From assembly GCA_043747835.1 (NCBI GenBank), contig JAYTOK010000065.1, positions 36,302-100,301 of the forward strand: a DNA stretch of 64,000 nucleotides, read 5' to 3'. Below, in pieces: positions 39,428 to 49,303 of the stretch; position 1 is the stretch's first letter; each line of letters opens with the position of its first letter. Position numbers and translations under genes: made by a program. The DNA comes from CADEED01 sp043747835. Lineage in GTDB: Bacteria; Pseudomonadota; Gammaproteobacteria; Steroidobacterales; Steroidobacteraceae. A model generated the notes under the pieces. The model saw only the letters and a program-made list of their open reading frames with translations. It did no database searches and was not told where the DNA came from.

Positions 39428-41929
39428 ATGTCACCCTCTGATCCCACCGCCTGGGTCGTACACAAATTCGGCGGTTCCTCGGTCGCGGATGCCGAGTGCT
39501 TTCGACGCGTCGCCAAGATCCTCGATGAGCTTCCGCCCGGGCCGCTGGGCGTGGTGCTCTCGGCTTGCCGCGGCGTCACCGACGCGCTGCTGAATCTCGT
39601 CGCGCGCGCGGAAGCGCAGGACGACGCCTATCGCGGCGACCTCGATGCAATTCGCGTGCGTCACGCGACGATCGCGGAAAGCGTGCTGTCGCCCGACGCG
39701 GCGAAGCTCTACCTGTCCGGTTTCGACCGCGACCGTCACGACATCGAAGGCATTCTCCACACGGTGAAGCTGACGCGCTCCGCCGCGAACAACGTGCGCG
39801 ATCTGATCGCGGGCTACGGCGAGATCTGGTCGACGAAGCTGTTCCGCGAGTTCTATGCCGCGAAGAACCAGCGTCCCGGCGACGTGAGGTGGGTCGATGC
39901 CAGGCAGTGCGTCGTCGTCGAGTGGGGCCCACTGGGCCCGGCCGTGCTCTGGGAAGAATCGCGCAAGCGGACCCAGGCGCTCGTGGGCAAGGATTTCAAA
40001 GGCACGCTGATCATCACCGGCTTCATCGCCTCGAAGCCGAACGGCGTGCAGACGACGCTGGGCCGCAACGGCAGCGACTTTTCTGGTTCCATCTTCGGCT
40101 CGCTGCTCGACTCGAAGGAAATCCACATCTGGACGGACGTCGACGGCGTGTTGTCCGCCGATCCACGCCGCGTGCCCGACGCGAAGGTGATCGACGCGCT
40201 TTCGTACAACGAAGCGATGGAGCTCGCGTACTTCGGCGCGAAGGTCATCCATCCGCAGACGATGGCGCCGGCCGTGGGCCGCGGCATCCCGATCTGGATC
40301 CGCAACACCTTCGCGCCGCACATCCAGGGCTCGCTGATCAGCGCCAAGCCGCAGTCCAAACTACCGGTCAAGGGCATCACCTCGATCGAGAACATCGCGA
40401 TGATCAACGTCGAGGGCGCCGGCATGATCGGCGTGCCCGGCACCGCGCATCGTCTCTTCGGCGCGCTGCGCGAAGAGGGCATCTCGGTGATCCTCATCTC
40501 GCAGGGCAGCTCGGAGCATTCGATCTGCTGCGCGATCCCCGGCAAGGAAGCGGACCGTGCGTCGCGCGTCGTGACCGCCGCCTTCGATCGCGAGATCAAG
40601 GAAGGCCAGATCCAGAGCATCCAGGTCGACAAGGACCTGGCGATCCTCGCGGTCGTCGGTGACGGAATGGCCGGCTTGCCCGGCGTCTCCGGCAAGGTCT
40701 TCAACGCGCTCGGCTCCGCGAGCGTGAACGTGCATGCGATCGCCCAGGGCGCGTCCGAGCGCAATATCTCCGTCGTCGTCGATCAGAAGGACGCGACGCG
40801 CGCGCTGCGCGCCGTGCATTCCGGCTTCTATCTGTCGCCGCACACGATCTCGATCGGTCTCGTCGGCCCGGGCGCCGTCGGCCGCGTGCTGCTCGAACAG
40901 ATCGCCGCCGAGCGCGAGCGTCTGTTGCGTGACTTCAAGCTCGACCTGCGCGTGCGCGGGTTGATGACCAGCAAGAAGATGCTGCTGTCGGAAGGTGGTA
41001 TTTCGATCGACGGCCCAAAAATCGATTGGAGAGCCGCGCTCGATGCAAGCGGAGAGCCGGCCGACATCGGCAAGTTCATCGACCACCTGCACGTCGACCA
41101 CCTGCCGCACACGGTCATCCTCGACTGCACGGCCGACGACAGTGTCGCCAAGCACTACGCGGACTGGCTACGCGCCGGCATCCACGTCGTCACGCCGAAC
41201 AAGAAGGCGAACTCGGGTCCGCTCGCGTACTACGAATCGCTCAGGGACGCGCGCAAGCACGGCGGCAGCCACTACCTCTACGAAGCCACCGTCGGCGCGG
41301 GCCTGCCCGTCGTCTCGACGCTGCGCGACCTGCGCGAGACCGGCGACAAGATCTCGTCCGTCGAGGGCATCTTCTCGGGCACGCTGGCCTATCTATTCAA
41401 CGTGTATGACGGCAAGACCCCGTTCTCGGACATCGTGAAGGACGCCAAGAACAAGGGATACACCGAACCCGATCCGCGCGACGACCTCTCGGGCACGGAC
41501 TTCGTGCGCAAGGTCATCATCCTGGGTCGCGAGATGGGCCTGAAGCTCGAGATGAGGGACGTGCAGGTCGAAAGCCTGATCCCGGCTGGACTCGAAAAGG
41601 GTTCGATCGACGACTTCCTGAATGGTCTGCCGAAATACGACGGCGACATGAAGAAGCGATTCGATGCGGCGGCGGCGCGCGGCAAAGTGCTGCGCTACAT
41701 GGGCCGGCTTACCGCCGACGGCAAAGCTTCCGTCGGCGTCGTCGAGCTCGACAAGTCGCATGCCTTCGCGAACATTGCGCTGACCGACAACGTCGTGCGC
41801 TATGCGACGGCGCGTTACAACTCGAATCCGCTGATCGTGCAAGGGCCGGGCGCGGGTCCCGAGGTGACCGCAGCCGGCGTGTTCGCCGATCTGCTGCGGG
41901 TTTGCTCGTATCTCGGAGCCAGCCTGTGA
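39428..41929 (+). CDS. thrA: Bifunctional aspartokinase/homoserine dehydrogenase
   Basis: The 833-residue protein joins an aspartate kinase (VHKFGGSSVADAECF near the N-terminus, then FSGSIFGSLLDSKEIHIWTD) with two ACT-like regulatory regions (about 320-460). The C-terminal part is homoserine dehydrogenase, with IGLVGPGAVGRVLLEQIAAE for NAD(P) binding and GLPVVSTLRDL plus GTLAYLFN. It catalyses the first and third steps from aspartate to threonine and should be inhibited by threonine. The length fits the gammaproteobacterial ThrA. A T-run precedes the start but no leader peptide rich in Thr/Ile was found, so attenuation is not supported. Confidence 0.96.
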   Translation: MSPSDPTAWVVHKFGGSSVADAECFRRVAKILDELPPGPLGVVLSACRGVTDALLNLVARAEAQDDAYRGDLDAIRVRHATIAESVLSPDAAKLYLSGFDRDRHDIEGILHTVKLTRSAANNVRDLIAGYGEIWSTKLFREFYAAKNQRPGDVRWVDARQCVVVEWGPLGPAVLWEESRKRTQALVGKDFKGTLIITGFIASKPNGVQTTLGRNGSDFSGSIFGSLLDSKEIHIWTDVDGVLSADPRRVPDAKVIDALSYNEAMELAYFGAKVIHPQTMAPAVGRGIPIWIRNTFAPHIQGSLISAKPQSKLPVKGITSIENIAMINVEGAGMIGVPGTAHRLFGALREEGISVILISQGSSEHSICCAIPGKEADRASRVVTAAFDREIKEGQIQSIQVDKDLAILAVVGDGMAGLPGVSGKVFNALGSASVNVHAIAQGASERNISVVVDQKDATRALRAVHSGFYLSPHTISIGLVGPGAVGRVLLEQIAAERERLLRDFKLDLRVRGLMTSKKMLLSEGGISIDGPKIDWRAALDASGEPADIGKFIDHLHVDHLPHTVILDCTADDSVAKHYADWLRAGIHVVTPNKKANSGPLAYYESLRDARKHGGSHYLYEATVGAGLPVVSTLRDLRETGDKISSVEGIFSGTLAYLFNVYDGKTPFSDIVKDAKNKGYTEPDPRDDLSGTDFVRKVIILGREMGLKLEMRDVQVESLIPAGLEKGSIDDFLNGLPKYDGDMKKRFDAAAARGKVLRYMGRLTADGKASVGVVELDKSHAFANIALTDNVVRYATARYNSNPLIVQGPGAGPEVTAAGVFADLLRVCSYLGASL

Positions 41930-42861
41930 GCAAGCTCGACAAGGCCACTGCGTTTGCTCCGGCGTCCGCCGCGAACGTCGCGATCGGCTTCGACATCCTC
42001 GGTTTCTCCGTCGACGTGCTCGGCGACAAGTGCACCGTGACTCGCACGGCCACGCCGGGCGTCACGATCTCCGGTTCGTCGGGCGTCGTGAAGGACATTC
42101 CGCGCGAACCCGCGAAGAACACGGCGGGCCGCGCGCTGATGGCGATGCAGGACGCGCTCAAGCCCGGCTTCGGCTTTGACGCTTTCATCGACAAGGGGAT
42201 TCCCCTGGGTTCGGGCCTCGGCGGTTCGGCGGCATCGGCCGTCGCGGCCGTGGTCGCGGCGAATGCGCTGCTCGACAAGCCGCTGTCGAAGATCGAACTA
42301 CTCAAATTCGCGATGCAGGGCGAGGCGGTGTCCTCGGGTTCGCTGCACGTCGACAACATCAGCCCGAGTCTCTTTGGGGGTCTGGTGCTTACCGTTGGTA
42401 TCGACAACCCGCGCATCAAGCAGATCCCGATTCCGAACGGCATCCGCGCGATCCTCGTGCACCCGCATCTGTTCCTGTCGACCAAGGAAGCTCGCGGCAT
42501 CCTCAAGCTCCACGTGCCGATGTCGGATTTCATCTGGCAGACCGCGAACTTGGGCGGCTTCATCTCGGGCTGTTACACGAACGATCTCGACATGATCCGT
42601 GCGTCGTTCGAGGACGTCGTCATCGAGAAGCAGCGTTCGCAACTCATCCCGGGCTTCGACGCGGTGCGCAAGGGCGCCATCGAGAACGGTGCGTTGGGTT
42701 GCACGATTTCCGGCGCGGGCCCGTCGATGTTCGCGTGGTCGCTCGACTCCGATGCGCCGAAAGTGCGCGACGCGATGGTCGCGGCGTTCCAGGCGGCAGG
42801 CAAGGAAGTCGATTCTTGGATCGTGCCGATCACCTCGACGGGCGCGTACGTTATTTCCTGA
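41926..42861 (+). CDS. thrB: Homoserine kinase
   Basis: The 311-residue GHMP kinase phosphorylates homoserine. It has the N-terminal TAFAPASAANVAIGFD, the ATP-binding PLGSGLGGSAASAVAA and the C-terminal GCTISGAGPSMFAW. GTG 41926 overlaps the thrA stop by four bases; an upstream extension into thrA is unnecessary. It is the middle gene of thrABC and shares its transcript. Confidence 0.96.
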   Translation: MSKLDKATAFAPASAANVAIGFDILGFSVDVLGDKCTVTRTATPGVTISGSSGVVKDIPREPAKNTAGRALMAMQDALKPGFGFDAFIDKGIPLGSGLGGSAASAVAAVVAANALLDKPLSKIELLKFAMQGEAVSSGSLHVDNISPSLFGGLVLTVGIDNPRIKQIPIPNGIRAILVHPHLFLSTKEARGILKLHVPMSDFIWQTANLGGFISGCYTNDLDMIRASFEDVVIEKQRSQLIPGFDAVRKGAIENGALGCTISGAGPSMFAWSLDSDAPKVRDAMVAAFQAAGKEVDSWIVPITSTGAYVIS

Positions 42862-42862
42862 C

Positions 42863-44164
42863 ATGAAATTTCACAGCACACGCGGCCAATCTGCGTCCGT
42901 CTCCTTTGGTCAGGCGCTAACCCAAGGGCTGGCGCCGGACGGCGGCCTCTACGTCCCCGAGACCTGGCCTTCGCTGCCGATCTCGGCTTTCGAAGGCGCG
43001 AAGACGCTTTCCGAAGTCGCGAATGTTTTCATCGCGCCCTTCGCGGCAGGCGACACGATTGCCTCCGAGATTCCCTCGATCACGCGCGATGCATTCGATT
43101 TCCCGGCGCCCGTCGTGCCTGTCACGAACGGCGGAAAGCTTTCGGTGCTCGAGCTGTTCCACGGCCCGACGGCCGCATTCAAGGATTTCGGCGCGCGATT
43201 CCTGGCTGCGACGATGCAGCGTCTGCGAAAGGATGCCTCCAGACCGCTAAACATCCTCGTCGCGACGTCGGGTGATACCGGTGGCGCGGTCGCCGCCGCG
43301 TTCTACCAGCGCCCGGGCGTCCAGGTTTCCGTACTTTTCCCGAAGGGTCTGGTGTCGCCCACGCAGGAGCTCCAGCTCACCTGCTGGGGTGACAACGTGC
43401 ACTCGTACCGCGTGAACGGGACGTTCGACGACTGCCAGCGCCTCGTGAAGGACGCGTTCGTCGACCCGCAGCTCAAGGCGCGATTCGAGCTGTCGAGCGC
43501 GAACAGCATCAATCTGGGGCGTCTGCTGCCGCAAGCGGTCTACTACGCGGCCGTCTCGCTCGCGATCTGGCGCGAGCACGGCGTCAAACCGAACTTCATC
43601 ATCCCGAGCGGCAATCTCGGCAACTCGGTCGCCTGCGTCTGGGCGCGAAAGGTCGGTTTGCCGATCGGGCGCGTCGTGCTCGCGCACAACGCGAATCGCA
43701 CCGTTCCGGATTTCCTCGCGAGCGGCGACTGGAAACCCCGTGCCAGCGTTCCGACACTGGCTTCCGCCATGGACGTGGGCACGCCTAGCAACATGGAACG
43801 GTTGCGTGCACTGTTTCCGGACATCGACTCCATTCGCGGCGCTGCGCGCGCCGAATCGGTGACGGACGACGCGATCCGGGCCCGCATCGGCGCCGACTTC
43901 CGCGAGTACGGGAAAACCTGGTGTCCTCATACCGCAACGGCGGCCGAGGTCCATGCGCGAATGAGCGAAGCGGAGCGGGCAGACGGGCGCTGGGTGCTCG
44001 TCTCGACGGCCCATCCCGCGAAATTTCGAGAAATCGTGGAGCCCCTCATCGGGCAACGAATCGAAATTCCGGAAAGCCTTGCTAAACTCTTCTCGCGTCC
44101 GGTTTCATGTGCCGATCTCGAACCCGAGCTCGCCGCACTGGCCGATGCGCTCGGGAAGAACTAA
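42863..44164 (+). CDS. thrC: Threonine synthase
   Basis: The 433-residue PLP enzyme converts O-phosphohomoserine to threonine. It starts MKFHSTRGQSASVSF and shows the PLP-lysine motif FHGPTAAFKDFGARFL, then VATSGDTGGAVAAAF and FIIPSGNLGNSVACVWARK. It begins two bases after thrB ends. The length is that of the short, E. coli-type threonine synthases. Together the three genes make threonine from aspartate semialdehyde-forming steps coded elsewhere (asd). Confidence 0.96.
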   Translation: MKFHSTRGQSASVSFGQALTQGLAPDGGLYVPETWPSLPISAFEGAKTLSEVANVFIAPFAAGDTIASEIPSITRDAFDFPAPVVPVTNGGKLSVLELFHGPTAAFKDFGARFLAATMQRLRKDASRPLNILVATSGDTGGAVAAAFYQRPGVQVSVLFPKGLVSPTQELQLTCWGDNVHSYRVNGTFDDCQRLVKDAFVDPQLKARFELSSANSINLGRLLPQAVYYAAVSLAIWREHGVKPNFIIPSGNLGNSVACVWARKVGLPIGRVVLAHNANRTVPDFLASGDWKPRASVPTLASAMDVGTPSNMERLRALFPDIDSIRGAARAESVTDDAIRARIGADFREYGKTWCPHTATAAEVHARMSEAERADGRWVLVSTAHPAKFREIVEPLIGQRIEIPESLAKLFSRPVSCADLEPELAALADALGKN

Positions 44165-44176
44165 AGCGAGCCAACG

Positions 44177-44791
44177 TTGAACCCGCCTTTCGGACTCACA
44201 CAAATTCAGCTCGTGATGATCGTCATCGGCATCGTTGCCGTGGCGCTCATCGGCTATTTCGGCGGACGGGCCTGGCTGCTGCACCGTCGTGACGCGCGCC
44301 GCGTCGCGCGCGTGACGGGCGGCGCCGCGGATTTCCTGCGCGACGTGCTCGTCCCCGACGGCAATGGCGGCGACTACCACCTCGATTTCCTGCTGCTGAC
44401 GAGCCGCGGCGTCGTGATCATCGACATGCGCGACATCAACGGCAACGTCTTCGGCGGCGACCAGATGACCGAATGGACGCTGATCGAAGGCGCGCGGCGC
44501 AGTACTTTCGTGAATCCGCAGTCGGGACTCTACGACCGCATCGCGAGCGTGAAAGCCATCGCCATCGACACGCCCATCGAAGGGCGCATCGTCTTCACGA
44601 AGCGCGCGAAATTTCCGAAAGGCCTGCCGCGATTCACGGTCATGCTCGAATCGGTTGCGGCCGAGTTCCCGAAGCTGGGCGCGGCCGAGCTCGAGATCGC
44701 CGTGGCGAAGTACCGGCCCGGCTGGCAGCGCATCAAGGAAGCGGCGAAGCCGAGCCCGCACTTCGGCAGCTCACCGGTCGCGGTGGCCTGA
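44177..44791 (+). CDS. Membrane-anchored NERD-domain protein
   Basis: The 204-residue product has one N-terminal membrane helix (LVMIVIGIVAVALIGYFGG). A nuclease-related (NERD) domain follows, with LDFLLLTSRGVVIIDMRDINGNVFGGDQ, equivalent to the D-x(n)-ExK-like core of NERD proteins, although the acidic/lysine residues are only partly conserved (IDMRD). NERD domains are suspected DNA nucleases or nucleic-acid processors. The start is TTG 44177, 12 bp after thrC, so it may be the distal gene of that transcript. Confidence 0.7.
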   Translation: MNPPFGLTQIQLVMIVIGIVAVALIGYFGGRAWLLHRRDARRVARVTGGAADFLRDVLVPDGNGGDYHLDFLLLTSRGVVIIDMRDINGNVFGGDQMTEWTLIEGARRSTFVNPQSGLYDRIASVKAIAIDTPIEGRIVFTKRAKFPKGLPRFTVMLESVAAEFPKLGAAELEIAVAKYRPGWQRIKEAAKPSPHFGSSPVAVA

Positions 44792-45035
44792 TTCGTCAGT
44801 AGATAGATTGCCGAACCCCGGCCCCGCGGATCTCCAGGCCATTGGCCGCGACGCGGGCTTGCCCATGTCATAACCCCGTTTGTGTGCCCAAAACCGGGCA
44901 CCGCGGGGGCGTGAAAAATTCACGGTCTGCCGCAATAGTCCTGATGGTTCAGGCACCTGCCATCCCGAAACTGACTAAACTGCCCCGAAAACAGCGACCG
45001 CAGGGCGCGGCGGCGAAACCCAAGGCGCGGCAGAG

Positions 45036-47027
45036 ATGACGGAAAAGATCAACATTGCTGGCTATACCATCGAGCGCAAGCTCGGTCAGGGCGGAATGGC
45101 GACCGTCTTTCTCGCCATCCAGCAAAGCTTCGAGCGCGAAGTGGCCTTGAAGATCATGTCGCCGCTGTTGAACTCCGACCCCTCGTTCACGACGCGCTTC
45201 ATTCGCGAAGCTCGCATCGTCGCGAATATCCACCACGCATCCATCGTCCCGGTATACGACGTGGGCGAGCGCCACCCCTTCCACTACCTTTCGATGGAGT
45301 ACCTGCCCGGTGGCGACCTGAAGCAACGCATCCTGAAGGGGAGGTGCGAGCCGGAACTCGTCGTCGACTGCTGTATCGCGATCTGCGGGGCGCTCGATGT
45401 CGCGCACCGCAAGGGATTCATCCATCGTGACATCAAGCCCGAGAACATCCTGTTCCGCGAAGACGGCACGCCCGTGCTCACCGATTTCGGAATCGCGCGC
45501 GCGGTGGATCGTGGCGCGTCGCTGACCGTCGCCGGAATGATCGTCGGAACTCCGAGCTACATGAGTCCGGAGCAGGTCAAGGGCATCGAGCTCGATGGTC
45601 GCAGCGACCTCTACTCGCTCGGTATCGTCTGTTACGAAATGCTGACGGGAACGGTTCCGTTTCGCGCGAATTCTTCGATGTCCGTCGCGATCAAACATCT
45701 GATCGACCCGATGCCGCCACTGCCGCCCGAGCTCGGCGCATACCAGCCGTTCATCGACCGATTGACTGCCAAGGATCGAAATGAACGCTACGCCACGGGC
45801 ACCGACGCGGCACAGGCGCTGCGTTCCATCTGCAGGGCAGCCAACAAGGCGAGCGCGACTGTCCTGATGCCGAGGCCGGCGGAAGTCACCGAGTTGCTGG
45901 CCATACCGGCGGGACCGTCGCGTGCGACGGTATTGCTGGCGAGCGCGCGTTCGGTCGTGCCGCGGATTCGCGCGATGTGGGCCGGCATTCGAGAGCGCAC
46001 GTTGCAACGGGCTTTGTTGCCCTGGATCGGCGGCTGGGCCGCGCTGGCGGCAATCACTGTGGTGGTCGGAATCATCATTGCGCGGACCGGACCCACAGCC
46101 GGCGAAGTGACCGCCACTGTCGCGCCGCCGATTGCGGCGCCGGTTCTTGCCGAGCAGGCGACCGTCGAGCATGCGCCGCCGGTCGTATCGGAGACCCCGC
46201 TGGAATTCGAAGGTCTGACAGAGGGTGCTGTGTCCGATCCCGCGGCGGAAACCGCCGCGGTCGAGCAGCAAAAAGCGGCGGACGCGCGCGCGAGGAAGAA
46301 GGCGCGACAGCGCCTCGCGGAAATCGAAAAGGAGAATCAGGCGGTCGCGCGGCGACAGGAGGAAGAGCTGATTCAACGACTGCTGGCTGCTGCAAGACAG
46401 GCGTATGCGATCGGGGCTTTCACGCGGCCCGCGGGTGACAGTGCGGCAGATCGCTACCTGGAGATCCTGAGCTTCCGCCCGAATCATGCGGACGCAACCG
46501 CGGGTCTGCGCAAGATCGCGGATCTGCGCGCCGAGGAAGCGCGTCGCGCACTCGCCGTCAGCGATGCCGACAAGGCACGCAGCCTGATCGATGACATCAG
46601 CAAGCTTCAGCCGCAACATCCGACACTCACCGACCTGCAGTTCGCCATGGCGACGCTCGAAGCTTCGCCACAACAGCAGGGTCGCAGGCAAGCTGCCGCC
46701 CTGGAGCGAGCCGACAGACACATCCAGAAGGCGTATCGCCATCTCGATCGCAAGCCATTCGATCGAAAGGCGGCCGACCTGGCTACCGGTGAATACGACA
46801 ACGCTGCGGCCGAGATGCCGATGGCGCCGGACCTGCCGGCGCTCAGGGAGCGAATCATGGCTTCGTACTCGGAGATTGTGCGTGCCGAAATCCGGGACAG
46901 CGACACCAAGAGTGCGCTGCGGATGATCAGCTTCGCGCGCAAGCGCAAGTGGATGACGGCGGAGCTCGAGGAACTGGAGATCAGCGTCAGGCAGGTGCGG
47001 CCGGCGCAGGCGCTTGGGGCGAAGTAG
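45036..47027 (+). CDS. Transmembrane serine/threonine protein kinase
   Basis: The 663-residue protein has an N-terminal Hanks-type kinase: glycine loop GQGGMATVFLA, VALK with Lys39, HRDIKPEN at 130-137 and DFG at 150-152, with GTPSYMSPEQ in the activation segment. One membrane helix lies near 327-350 (IGGWAALAAITVVVGIIIA). The periplasmic part is helical, with a coiled coil (about 405-450) and tandem TPR-like or helical repeats. It is probably a sensor of envelope state; no PASTA domain is present. The gene stands alone and ends before a palindromic repeat. Confidence 0.9.
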   Translation: MTEKINIAGYTIERKLGQGGMATVFLAIQQSFEREVALKIMSPLLNSDPSFTTRFIREARIVANIHHASIVPVYDVGERHPFHYLSMEYLPGGDLKQRILKGRCEPELVVDCCIAICGALDVAHRKGFIHRDIKPENILFREDGTPVLTDFGIARAVDRGASLTVAGMIVGTPSYMSPEQVKGIELDGRSDLYSLGIVCYEMLTGTVPFRANSSMSVAIKHLIDPMPPLPPELGAYQPFIDRLTAKDRNERYATGTDAAQALRSICRAANKASATVLMPRPAEVTELLAIPAGPSRATVLLASARSVVPRIRAMWAGIRERTLQRALLPWIGGWAALAAITVVVGIIIARTGPTAGEVTATVAPPIAAPVLAEQATVEHAPPVVSETPLEFEGLTEGAVSDPAAETAAVEQQKAADARARKKARQRLAEIEKENQAVARRQEEELIQRLLAAARQAYAIGAFTRPAGDSAADRYLEILSFRPNHADATAGLRKIADLRAEEARRALAVSDADKARSLIDDISKLQPQHPTLTDLQFAMATLEASPQQQGRRQAAALERADRHIQKAYRHLDRKPFDRKAADLATGEYDNAAAEMPMAPDLPALRERIMASYSEIVRAEIRDSDTKSALRMISFARKRKWMTAELEELEISVRQVRPAQALGAK

Positions 47028-47040
47028 AAGATAAAGAAGG

Positions 47041-47061
47041 AAAAGGGGACTGTCCCCTTTT
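47041..47061. repeat. REP-like palindrome, AAAAGGGGAC arms
   Basis: Ten-base perfect arms surround a single T (47051), with a degenerate second half copy (GAGGACAGTCCC) about 20 bp further. It lies between the convergent kinase and methyltransferase genes and probably serves as a bidirectional terminator. The core GGGGAC-GTCCCC is shared with the elements at 9764 and 49304. Confidence 0.7.
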
Positions 47062-47086
47062 CGCAGAGCCGAAAAGAGGACAGTCC

Positions 47087-48175
47087 CTAGCGCACTTCGT
47101 ACACGAGGTTGACTGGCGACTGCATCGCGCGCCGGAACTGTTTGAACCCCGCGCCCGTGACCACCGCGCGCATGCGCGCTTCGCCGGCCTGCGCGCCGAG
47201 CGCCATGCCGCCTTCCTGCGCGAGCGAGCACGGCGTGCACATGAGCGTCGATCCCGCGTAGTAAGCGCGACCGACCGGATTCAGGTTTTCCTCGACGCGA
47301 TCGCCGGCGTAAGGCTCGACGATCATCCACGTGCCGCCCGGCGCGAGACTTTCGAGAACGTGTCGCGAGCAGCCGCCCGGGTCGCCCATGTCGTGGAGTG
47401 CATCGAACACGGCGACGAAGTCGTAAGTGCCGGGGTAGTCCGCGCCGCTGCCGACCTGGAACGCGACGTTGGTGAGGCCCGCCGCAAGCGCGCGCTCGGT
47501 GGCGGTGCGCACGGAATCTTCGTGGTAGTCGAAGCCGATGAAGCGGGATTTTGGATAGGCCTTCGCGAGGATCATCGTCGAATGCCCGTGGCCGCAACCG
47601 ATGTCGGCGACGCGGATTCCGGCTTCGAGTCTCGCCTGCACGCCATCGAGCGACGGGATCCAGCTCTGCAGCAGGTTGCCGAGATAGCCGGCGCGATAGA
47701 AGCGGCCGCAGCCATGGAACACGCCATGATCGTGTTCGTGCCAGCCGATGCCCGCGCCGGATATGAATGCCTCGGTGAGGCGGTCGACAATGCGGCCTGC
47801 GGACAGCGCGGTCTCGAAGCCGCCGACGACGAAAGCCGGGCTATCTTCATGCGCGAACATCATGGCCTGCTCGGTCGTGAGGCGATACTTACCCGACTGC
47901 GGCAGGTACTCCACGTATCCCGATGCCGCGTTCGCGTTCAACCATTCGCGCAGGTAGCGTTCGCGCGTGCCGGTACGTTGCGCGAGCTCGTTCGAGGTGA
48001 GCGCGCCGTATTGGGCCAGCGCGCGATACAGGCCGAGCCGGTCGCCGATCAGGACCAGCGGCGCGAGCGAGGTGGCGCCGATGTCGGTGATCGCGCGGCC
48101 GAGCAATGCATTGAGCTGGGCTTCATCGATCGACGGAAGAGATGAGGCATCGGCGGCTTGGGCTTGGGCGTGCAC
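47087..48175 (-). CDS. Class I SAM-dependent methyltransferase with N-terminal winged helix
   Basis: The 362-residue product starts VHAQAQAADASSLPSIDE (GTG 48175). Its N-terminal winged-helix part (LGLYRALAQYGALTSNELAQ and TRERYLREWLNANAASGYVE) is of the O-methyltransferase/Rv2258c type. The catalytic Rossmann domain has VADIGCGHGHSTMILAKAYP. The C-terminal VVTGAGFKQFRRAM is typical of this group, whose acceptors are mostly unknown small molecules. It is divergent from an AraC gene, a plausible regulator. A much longer open frame upstream on this strand is a shadow of the AraC gene. Confidence 0.85.
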   Translation of the reverse strand: MHAQAQAADASSLPSIDEAQLNALLGRAITDIGATSLAPLVLIGDRLGLYRALAQYGALTSNELAQRTGTRERYLREWLNANAASGYVEYLPQSGKYRLTTEQAMMFAHEDSPAFVVGGFETALSAGRIVDRLTEAFISGAGIGWHEHDHGVFHGCGRFYRAGYLGNLLQSWIPSLDGVQARLEAGIRVADIGCGHGHSTMILAKAYPKSRFIGFDYHEDSVRTATERALAAGLTNVAFQVGSGADYPGTYDFVAVFDALHDMGDPGGCSRHVLESLAPGGTWMIVEPYAGDRVEENLNPVGRAYYAGSTLMCTPCSLAQEGGMALGAQAGEARMRAVVTGAGFKQFRRAMQSPVNLVYEVR

Positions 48176-48322
48176 GAGAAACTCCGTAGGTTGCGAGGGG
48201 CGCAATCCTGGGGGCTCTCTTCGTCGCGGGCTTTGCCGGACGGCCGCAAGACTTGATCGTGTGACCAGCGGGGCGTGCGCGATCGATCGTTCTGCCGCAG
48301 AATTTGCTCCAGAGGTTTTTCG

Positions 48323-49303
48323 ATGGATGCACTGTCCGAACTGTTGCGCGTCGTGAAGTTGTCCGGCGCCATGTTCTACAAGGCGAGCTGCACGGCGCCA
48401 TGGTGTTTCGACGCGCCGCCGTCCAACGCGTTTCTGCCGTACGTGAAGGCGGATGCGACGCACGTCATCGAGTTCCACCACATCAGCGACGGGAACGCGT
48501 ACATCCGCCTCGGCGAGGAAGTGACGCCGCTTTCCGCGGGCGACATCGTGATGATTCCGCACGGCGACCCGCATCGGATGGGCAACGGCAACGGCGGCAG
48601 AATGCTCGACGGCGGCGACGCGCTGCCCGCGATGATGGCGGGGCGCATCGCGCTCGAGGAGTTCGGCGGCGGCGGTGAATACACCGGCCTCATCTGCGGG
48701 TACCTCGCTTGCGACGCGGATCTCATCAAGCCGGTGCTCGCGGGACTGCCACGCGTCGTGCGCGTGAACATCCGCACCGACAAGTCGGGTGAGTGGCTGG
48801 AGAACACGCTGTTGAACGCGGTCGACCAGGCCGCGGCGAATGCGCCGGGGAGTCGCGTGATCCTCGCGCATCTGGCCGAGGTGCTGTTCGCGGAAGTTCT
48901 GCGGCGCTATCTGTTGAGCTTGCCGGCGGGGCGCACGGGTTGGCTCGCCGGCGCCGGCGATCCCGCGGTCGGTCGCGCGCTCGCCGTTCTGCATCGCCGG
49001 CCCTGCGATGAATGGACGCTCGAGATTCTCGCGCGCGAGGTCGGGCTCTCGCGCTCGGCGCTCAACGAGAAGTTCACGAAATTCCTGGGCCAGGCGCCGA
49101 TGACGTATCTGACCGAGTGGCGGCTCGAGCTCGGCGCGGAGGCGTTGCGCTCGACGAGCCGCAGCGTGCAACAGGTCGCGGTGGAAGTGGGGTACGACTC
49201 GGAGGCCGCGTTCAATCGCGCGTTCAAGAGGAAGTTCACGTTGCCGCCGGCGAAGTACCGGCGCGAATCGCGCGCGCGCGCGGCCGACGCGATGCGCGCT
49301 TAA
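48323..49303 (+). CDS. AraC-family transcriptional regulator (cupin_6 type)
   Basis: The 326-residue protein has an N-terminal cupin sensor (ELLRVVKLSGAMFYKASCTA, then GDIVMIPHGDPHRMG) and a C-terminal AraC DNA-binding domain. That domain has WTLEILAREVGLSRSALNEKF and QQVAVEVGYDSEAAFNRAF. The start MDALSELL is chosen over an upstream in-frame codon. It is divergent from the methyltransferase with a 147-bp gap, so it probably regulates that gene in response to a hydrophobic effector. It belongs to the same cupin_6 group as the regulator at 1501. Confidence 0.87.
   Translation: MDALSELLRVVKLSGAMFYKASCTAPWCFDAPPSNAFLPYVKADATHVIEFHHISDGNAYIRLGEEVTPLSAGDIVMIPHGDPHRMGNGNGGRMLDGGDALPAMMAGRIALEEFGGGGEYTGLICGYLACDADLIKPVLAGLPRVVRVNIRTDKSGEWLENTLLNAVDQAAANAPGSRVILAHLAEVLFAEVLRRYLLSLPAGRTGWLAGAGDPAVGRALAVLHRRPCDEWTLEILAREVGLSRSALNEKFTKFLGQAPMTYLTEWRLELGAEALRSTSRSVQQVAVEVGYDSEAAFNRAFKRKFTLPPAKYRRESRARAADAMRA

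Noticed and set aside
44842..45039. Short ORF just before the kinase gene (overlap ATGA)
   Set aside because: The basic, low-complexity translation and lack of a good ribosome site make a real gene doubtful; the 44792-45035 gap otherwise shows nothing.
44949..47597. 882-codon open frame antisense to the kinase gene
   Set aside because: Arg-rich shadow of a clear Hanks-type kinase; it also crosses into the methyltransferase gene.
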